From: Actinoplanes auranticolor
Lineage (GTDB): Bacteria; Actinomycetota; Actinomycetes; Mycobacteriales; Micromonosporaceae
DNA: 64,000 nucleotides
Direction: 5' to 3'
Assembly (NCBI RefSeq): GCF_018332655.1
Contig: NZ_BOQL01000036.1
Location: 62,001-126,000, forward strand
Below, in pieces: positions 59,353-64,000 of this stretch. The notes beneath the pieces are model-generated. The model made no database searches and was not told the DNA's origin. It was given only the letters and a program-made list of their open reading frames with translations. The position numbers and the translations under genes are program-made. Position 1 is the first letter of the stretch, and every line of letters starts with the position of its first letter.

Positions 59353-59964
59353 TCAGCCTCGAATCTTGGTGAGCTTGAGGGCGTACGCGTCGAACTGGCC
59401 GCCGCTGCCGATGAGGACCCGCACGGAGCCAGCCTCCGCCAGGGTGAACTCGTACTCCTCGACCACGCCGGAGTCCGCGCAGGAGAGGGTGTGCTGCTGT
59501 TCGATGTCGTTGTCCACCAGGATCGTGACCGGCAGCGGCGCCGGTCCCGAACAGCCCACGCGCAGGCGGTGGCGCCCGGCCTCGGCCGCCATCCCGACGT
59601 CCTCGGCGAAGTCGCTGACGACACCGGCGTGGTCGGCGCCGGGGACCAGGCGGCCGGCGATCTGAGCCTTGTTCGGCAGGCCCCGCCGGACCGCGCCCGA
59701 CGATTTCGGTAGGGGTTCGCCTGACACGAACGCCATGGTGGACGCGCTTGGCGGGGCTGCCGGGGTCACCGTGCCGTCGGTGCCGGACCGCTGGGCGTAC
59801 AGAAACGAGCCGCCCGCCGCGAGCAGCGCCGCGGCGGCCGTGGCCGCCTGCACGGTGGCCCGCCGATGCACCGTGCGCCGGGCGGCGTCGGCGCCGGGCG
59901 GCCGTACCCGGGGCAGGGCTTGCCGGCGCAGGTCGGCGAAGAGCGGGGTGAGGTCGTCAGGCAC
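59353..59964 (-). CDS. Single-pass membrane protein, possible anti-sigma factor
   Basis: 203 residues. A cytoplasmic N terminus (LFADLRRQALPRVRPPGADA) is followed by one membrane helix (about 38-58, AATAAAALLAAGGSFLYAQ) and an extracellular beta-rich domain (TILVDNDIEQQHTLSC, EYEFTLAEAGSVRVLIG). The gene overlaps the SigE-family sigma gene by eight bases, which is the usual position of its membrane anti-sigma partner, although no ZAS zinc motif is visible. GTG start at 59964. Confidence 0.65.
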   Translation of the reverse strand: MPDDLTPLFADLRRQALPRVRPPGADAARRTVHRRATVQAATAAAALLAAGGSFLYAQRSGTDGTVTPAAPPSASTMAFVSGEPLPKSSGAVRRGLPNKAQIAGRLVPGADHAGVVSDFAEDVGMAAEAGRHRLRVGCSGPAPLPVTILVDNDIEQQHTLSCADSGVVEEYEFTLAEAGSVRVLIGSGGQFDAYALKLTKIRG

Positions 59965-60469
59965 GGCGGACCTCCTGGTGGGCGGGCTGCTGCAGCTGGA
60001 CGGCGAGACCGGCGCGGCCGCGGTGCAGCCAGGACTTGACGGTGCCGACGGCGACGCCTTCCCGTTCGGCGATGTCGGCGATGCTCAGGTCGCCCAGGTA
60101 GTGCAGGACCATCGCGCGGCGCTGGGCGGCCGGCAGCGTGGCGAGGGCTTCCACCAGCTCGATCCGGTCGGTGGTGGGGCCCTCGACCTGTGGCTCCTGC
60201 AGCCGCTGCCGGCGCAGGAACGACAGTGCGGTGCGCGACCGGCGCCACCGGCTGACCGCGAGGTTCCACGCCACCCGCCGTACCCAGGCCACGGGGTCGT
60301 CGTACTGCGAGATCTTCGACCACCGGCGCAGCGCGCGGCAGAACGCCTCCTGGACCACGTCCTGGGCCTCCTGCTGGTCGCCGAAGTAGGCGTAGAGCTG
60401 CACCGTGAGGTCGGCGTACTGCGTGGCGTACACCGCGTCGAAGTCCGCGGGTGGGTCGGCCGCCGGCAT
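59957..60469 (-). CDS. SigE-family ECF RNA polymerase sigma factor
   Basis: 170 residues. Region 2 is FDAVYATQYADLTVQLYAYFGDQQEAQDV (only part quoted here reads FGDQQEAQDVVQEAFCRAL), region 4 is LPAAQRRAMVLHYLGDLSIAD and EGVAVGTVKSWLHRGRAGL. It is the SigE family commonly found in Streptomyces-like actinobacteria. The ATG at 60469 has GGGAG ten bases upstream. It probably directs a stress or envelope regulon together with the downstream membrane protein. Confidence 0.9.
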   Translation of the reverse strand: MPAADPPADFDAVYATQYADLTVQLYAYFGDQQEAQDVVQEAFCRALRRWSKISQYDDPVAWVRRVAWNLAVSRWRRSRTALSFLRRQRLQEPQVEGPTTDRIELVEALATLPAAQRRAMVLHYLGDLSIADIAEREGVAVGTVKSWLHRGRAGLAVQLQQPAHQEVRRA

Positions 60470-60876
60470 CGTCAGTCTCGCTCCCCTCGGAGGGCCCTCC
60501 GTGGTGGTGGTCACGGCAATACACGCGTTACCGACGATCAAGGTTGCAGGAGAATTCGGTACGGAGCGTGCGGGCCGGGATCCTACATCGGCGGGTCCAT
60601 GAGGCTGCGGGGAACGGCGGCGGGGCCGGTGGTGGATGCCGGGCTCGCGTACCGGGGTGTGCGCGGCCGCCGGGTGTCGGCCCGGGCCTTTATCAGCACG
60701 TCGGCCGGGGGTGCGGGTGTGCCGCCACTCCCCCTGTGCCGCGACTGCACCCCGGCCGGCACCGCGGCCGGGGCGTCGAGCGCACGATGCGCATCGCCTC
60801 CGTGTCGGCACGGAGCTTGCGCACTCCCCTGTGGCGGCGGGCGACTGCCGCCCTCCCCCGCGTGCCGGCGCTCGGC
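60470..60876. other. Gene-free region between sigma and UvrA2 genes
   Basis: 407 bases. It holds the hairpin at 60750-60773. A short AT-richer stretch (60515-60565) may carry the sigma-gene promoter. No credible gene is present. Confidence 0.45.
60750..60773. terminator. Hairpin downstream of UvrA2-like gene
   Basis: CCCCGGCC, eight-base loop, GGCCGGGG. It is about 100 bases past the UvrA2-like stop on the minus strand and may terminate that transcript. Confidence 0.4.
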
Positions 60877-63246
60877 TCAGCTGCCGACGTAGGCGGCGAG
60901 GTGTTCGCCGGTGAGGGTTGAGCGGGCGGCCACCAGGTCCGCCGGTGTGCCTTCGAAGACGATCTGGCCGCCGTCGTGGCCTGCTCCCGGTCCGAGGTCG
61001 ATGATCCAGTCGGCGTGGGCCATGACGGCCTGGTGGTGTTCGATCACGATGACCGATTTGCCGGAGTCGACGAGCCGATCGAGCAGGGCCAGCAGCTGTT
61101 CCACGTCGGCGAGGTGCAGGCCGGTGGTTGGTTCGTCGAGGACGTAGATGCCGCCGTTGCCGCCCATGTGGGTGGCGAGTTTGAGGCGTTGCCGTTCGCC
61201 ACCGGACAGGGTGGTCAGGGGCTGGCCGAGGCTGAGGTAGCCGAGGCCGACGTCGGCGAGGCGTTGCAGGATGGCGTGGGCGGCGGGGATGCGGGCCTCC
61301 CCCGCGCCGAAGAACTGTTCGGCTTCGGTGACCGACATGGCCAGGACCTGGCTGATGTCGCGGCCGCCGAGGTGGTATTCGAGGACGGCGGCCTGGAAGC
61401 GTTTGCCTTCGCATTCTTCGCAGGGGGTGGCGACGCCGGCCATCATCGCGAGGTCGGTGTAGATGACGCCGTTGCCGTTGCAGGTGGGGCAGGCGCCTTC
61501 GGAGTTGGCGCTGAACAGGGCGGGTTTGACGCCGTTGGCTTTGGCGAAGGCTTTGCGGATGGGTTCGAGCATGCCGGTGTAGGTGGCGGGGTTGCTGCGG
61601 CGGGAGCCGCGGATGGCGCCCTGGTCGACGGAGGTGACGCCGGCGCTGGGCGGGACGGAGCCGTGGATGAGCGAGCTCTTGCCGGAGCCGGCGACGCCGG
61701 TGATGACGCAGAGGACGCCGAGGGGGATGTCGACGTCGACGTTGCGCAGGTTGTTGGCGTCGGCGCCGCGGATCTCCAGGGTGCTGGTGGGTGTGCGGAC
61801 CGTTTTCTTGAGCGTGGCCCGGTCGTCGAAGTGCTGGCCGGTGACGGTGCCGCTGGTGCGCAGGTCGTCGACGGTGCCTTCGTAGCAGATGGTGCCGCCG
61901 GAGGTGCCGGCGCCGGGGCCGATGTCGACGACGTGGTCGGCGATGACGATGGTCTCGGGCTTGTGTTCGACGACCAGGACGGTGTTGCCCTTGTCGCGCA
62001 GGCGCAGGAGCAGGTTGTTCATGCGCTGGATGTCGTGCGGGTGCAGGCCGATGGTGGGTTCGTCGAAGACGTAGGTGACGTCGGTGAGGGCGGAGCCGAG
62101 GTGGCGGATCATTTTGACGCGTTGGGCCTCGCCGCCGGAGAGGGTGCCGGAGGGGCGGGCCAGGGAGAGGTAGCCGAGGCCGATCTCGACGAAGGAGGTG
62201 AGGGTGTGGTGCAGGGAGGTGAGCAGCGGTGCGACGGAGGGTTCGGTGAGGTCGCCGACCCAGGTGGCGAGGTCGCTGATCTGCATGGCGCAGGCGTCGG
62301 CGATGCTGATGCCTTTGATCTTGGAGGAGCGGGCGGCTTCGCTGAGCCGGGTGCCGTCGCATTCGGGGCAGGCGGTGAAGGTCACCACCCGTTCGACGAA
62401 GGCGCGGACGTGGGGCTGCATGGCTTCGACGTCCTTGCTCAGCATCGACTTCTGGATCGACGGGATGAGCCCGGTGTAGGTGAGGTTGATGCCCTCGATC
62501 TTGACCTTGGTGGGTTCTTTGTAGAGCAGGTCCTGCAGTTCCTTCTTGGTGTACTTGCGGATCGGCTTGTCCGGGTCGAAGAAGCCGCAGCCGCGGTAGA
62601 TGCGGCCGGACCAGCCGTCCATGCTGTAGCCGGGCACGGAGATGGCGCCCTCGTTGAGGGACTTGGTGTCGTCGTAGAGGGCGGACAGGTCGAAGTCGGT
62701 GACCGAGCCGCGGCCTTCGCAGCGGGGGCACATGCCGCCGGTGATGCTGAAGGTGCGGCGTTCCTTGACGGTCTGGCCGGCGCGTTCCATGGTGACCGCG
62801 CCGGCGCCGCTGATCGAGGCGACGTTGAAGGAGAACGCCTGGGGTGAGCCGATGTGCGGCCGGCCGAGCCGGCTGAACAGGATGCGCAGCATGGCGTTGG
62901 CGTCGGTGGCTGTGCCGACGGTGGAGCGGGGGTCGGCGCCGATGCGTTCCTGGTTGACGATGATGGCGGTGGTGAGACCTTCGAGTACGTCGACGTCGGG
63001 GCGGGCCAGGGTCGGCATGAAGCCCTGCAGGAAGGCGCTGTAGGTCTCGTTGATCAGGCGCTGGGACTCGGCGGCGATGGTGCCGAAGACCAGGGAGCTC
63101 TTGCCGGAGCCGGAGACGCCGGTGAAGACGGTGAGCCGGCGTTTGGGGATCTCGATGCTGACGTCTTTGAGGTTGTTCACCCGGGCGCCCCGCACGCGGA
63201 TCAGGTCGTGCCTGGTGGTGGTGCTCTGCTGCTGGCGGGTGCTCAT
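60877..63246 (-). CDS. UvrA2/DrrC-type ABC ATPase (short UvrA)
   Basis: 789 residues, versus about 950 for UvrA. Two ATPase modules are present: Walker A GVSGSGKSSL (about residue 45) and GVAGSGKSSL (about 510), with signatures LSGGEAQ and LSGGERQ. Zinc modules are CPRCEGRG, CPECDGTRL and CPTCNGNG plus CEECEG. The UvrB-interaction region is missing, as in UvrA2 and DrrC-like daunorubicin-resistance proteins. It may repair or protect DNA from intercalating drugs. The first Walker region begins at RGARVNNLKDVSIEIPKRRL. Confidence 0.9.
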   Translation of the reverse strand: MSTRQQQSTTTRHDLIRVRGARVNNLKDVSIEIPKRRLTVFTGVSGSGKSSLVFGTIAAESQRLINETYSAFLQGFMPTLARPDVDVLEGLTTAIIVNQERIGADPRSTVGTATDANAMLRILFSRLGRPHIGSPQAFSFNVASISGAGAVTMERAGQTVKERRTFSITGGMCPRCEGRGSVTDFDLSALYDDTKSLNEGAISVPGYSMDGWSGRIYRGCGFFDPDKPIRKYTKKELQDLLYKEPTKVKIEGINLTYTGLIPSIQKSMLSKDVEAMQPHVRAFVERVVTFTACPECDGTRLSEAARSSKIKGISIADACAMQISDLATWVGDLTEPSVAPLLTSLHHTLTSFVEIGLGYLSLARPSGTLSGGEAQRVKMIRHLGSALTDVTYVFDEPTIGLHPHDIQRMNNLLLRLRDKGNTVLVVEHKPETIVIADHVVDIGPGAGTSGGTICYEGTVDDLRTSGTVTGQHFDDRATLKKTVRTPTSTLEIRGADANNLRNVDVDIPLGVLCVITGVAGSGKSSLIHGSVPPSAGVTSVDQGAIRGSRRSNPATYTGMLEPIRKAFAKANGVKPALFSANSEGACPTCNGNGVIYTDLAMMAGVATPCEECEGKRFQAAVLEYHLGGRDISQVLAMSVTEAEQFFGAGEARIPAAHAILQRLADVGLGYLSLGQPLTTLSGGERQRLKLATHMGGNGGIYVLDEPTTGLHLADVEQLLALLDRLVDSGKSVIVIEHHQAVMAHADWIIDLGPGAGHDGGQIVFEGTPADLVAARSTLTGEHLAAYVGS

Positions 63247-63295
63247 GCGGGTCTCCTCGGTGCGGGGTGGCCGGGTGGGTCGGCGCCGTGGTGGG

Positions 63296-63706
63296 TCAGC
63301 GCAGTTGCTGGATGCGGATCATGTTGCCGGCGGGGTCGCGCAGGGCGCAGTCGCGGACGCCGTACGGCTGGTCGGTGGGTTCCTGGACGATGTCGGCGTC
63401 GCCGGCCTGGAGGCGTTCGAAGACGGCGTCGAGGTCCTTGGTGGCCAGGTTGATGCCGGCGTAGGTGCCTTTGGCCATCATCTCGGTGATGGTGCGGCGT
63501 TCGTCGTCGGTGATGCCCGGGTCGGCGGCCGGTGGGTGCAGGACGATGGAGGTGCCGGGTTGTCCGGCGGGGCCGACGGTGATCCAGCGCAGGCCGTTGT
63601 ATCCGACGTCGTTGCGGACCTCGAAGCCGAGGGTGTCGCGGTAGAACGCGAGGGCGGCGTCGGGGTCGTCGTGGGGCAGGTAGCTGCTGTGAATGACGAT
63701 GTCCAT
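63296..63706 (-). CDS. VOC-family protein
   Basis: 136 residues. SSYLPHDDPDAALAFYRDTLGF and RDCALRDPAGNMIRIQQ bracket a glyoxalase/bleomycin-resistance-type domain; VQEPTDQPYGVRD is typical. It lies between the UvrA2-like gene and an AraC-type regulator, all on the same strand and closely spaced, so they may be one unit regulated by the AraC protein. Ligand unknown. Confidence 0.88.
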   Translation of the reverse strand: MDIVIHSSYLPHDDPDAALAFYRDTLGFEVRNDVGYNGLRWITVGPAGQPGTSIVLHPPAADPGITDDERRTITEMMAKGTYAGINLATKDLDAVFERLQAGDADIVQEPTDQPYGVRDCALRDPAGNMIRIQQLR

Positions 63707-63711
63707 GGTGA

Positions 63712-64000
63712 TCAGGCTAGGTGCGCCGCGGTGGCGGCCGCTTCTCGATTCCTGATCGGTCTGGTGACCTGTCGGGTGACGCAGGAGGGCATGCCGGCGG
63801 TGGCACGGGCCGCCTCGCGCCGGTAGACGCTGGGCGGAACGCCGACCAGCTCGGTGAAGCGGGTGCTGAAGGTGCCCAGCGAGGAGCAGCCGACGGCGAA
63901 GCAGACGTCGGTGACGCTGAGGTCGCCGCGGCGCAGCATGGCCATGGCGCGTTCGATGCGGCGGGTCATGAGGTAGGCGTACGGCGATTCGCCGTAGGCG
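63712..64000 (-). CDS. AraC/XylS-family regulator, 5' end beyond window
   Basis: Incomplete at the right edge; about 95 C-terminal residues are present. The two helix-turn-helices are partly visible: SPYAYLMTRRIERAMAMLRRG, then SVTDVCFAVGCSSLGTFSTRFTELVG and PPSVYRRE, the AraC signature. It is followed by the VOC gene five bases on, which is its probable target. Confidence 0.9.
   Translation of the reverse strand, partial: AYGESPYAYLMTRRIERAMAMLRRGDLSVTDVCFAVGCSSLGTFSTRFTELVGVPPSVYRREAARATAGMPSCVTRQVTRPIRNREAAATAAHLA

Noticed and set aside
59957-62731. 924-residue open frame on the minus strand
   Set aside because: Its only real protein is the SigE-family sigma factor at its end; the rest is a shifted frame of the UvrA2-like gene.
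60976-62847. 623-residue open frame on the plus strand
   Set aside because: Antisense shadow of the UvrA2-like gene, Asp/Gly/Val-rich, no domain.

Overview
The window is very GC-rich and densely coded on both strands, with many ATGA/GTGA start-stop overlaps, GTG starts and few TTA codons. RbpA, an actinobacterial Lnt/Ppm1 pair, a mycosin-type protease, a HspR (HAIR) operator on hsp20, an ECF41 sigma factor with its own promoter motif, and apparently leaderless transcripts all point to a high-GC actinobacterium. A Micromonosporaceae member such as Actinoplanes or Micromonospora is the best guess; no rRNA or tRNA is present to fix this.

Layout. 1-5.5 kb: tail of a lysine-fermentation-type cluster (kal, mutL-like), a frameshifted lnt next to ppm1, fxsA and rbpA. 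5.7-13.7 kb: a coiled-coil zinc-finger protein, small enzymes and regulators, and a cobalamin-riboswitch-controlled cbtB-cbtA-phosphatase operon. 13.8-24.5 kb: mycosin-like protease, streptogramin lyase (vgb-like), two DJ-1/PfpI proteins, a decayed serine hydrolase, a DapA-like lyase with divergent LysR, an ECF42 sigma/YCII pair and a rifampicin monooxygenase (rox-like). 24.5-38.5 kb: an accessory region with decayed genes, a phage-type endonuclease VII in AT-rich DNA, a threonyl-tRNA synthetase relic, a sulfur-handling block (two MFS transporters, persulfide-dioxygenase/rhodanese protein, ArsR-rhodanese, broken TusA-like gene, cysteine desulfurase stub, mycoredoxin), and an operon-like run of DoxX-like protein, membrane protein, acyl-CoA-dehydrogenase-fold flavoprotein, PhnD-like binding protein and radical SAM protein. 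39-46 kb: regulators, an SDR/TetR head-to-head deletion scar, and a short thrS preceded by what looks like a threonine attenuator. 46-57.6 kb: hsp20, STAS protein, LTA-synthase-like sulfatase, KAS III, ECF41 module, an OhrR-hydrolase fusion and a tyrosine recombinase whose start codon lies inside a dif-like inverted repeat. 57.6-64 kb: acyltransferase, SigE-family sigma/membrane protein pair, UvrA2/DrrC-type protein, VOC protein and a partial AraC regulator.

The strongest leads are (i) the thrS leader with three tandem Thr codons, a putative leaderless promoter and ordered hairpins, (ii) the 34.6-38.5 kb radical-SAM/PhnD/flavoprotein/DoxX operon, for which I know no described function, (iii) the dif-like repeat overlapping the recombinase start, and (iv) an unusual density of deletion scars and gene fusions across the window. 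All functions are read from sequence alone; nothing was searched or computed.
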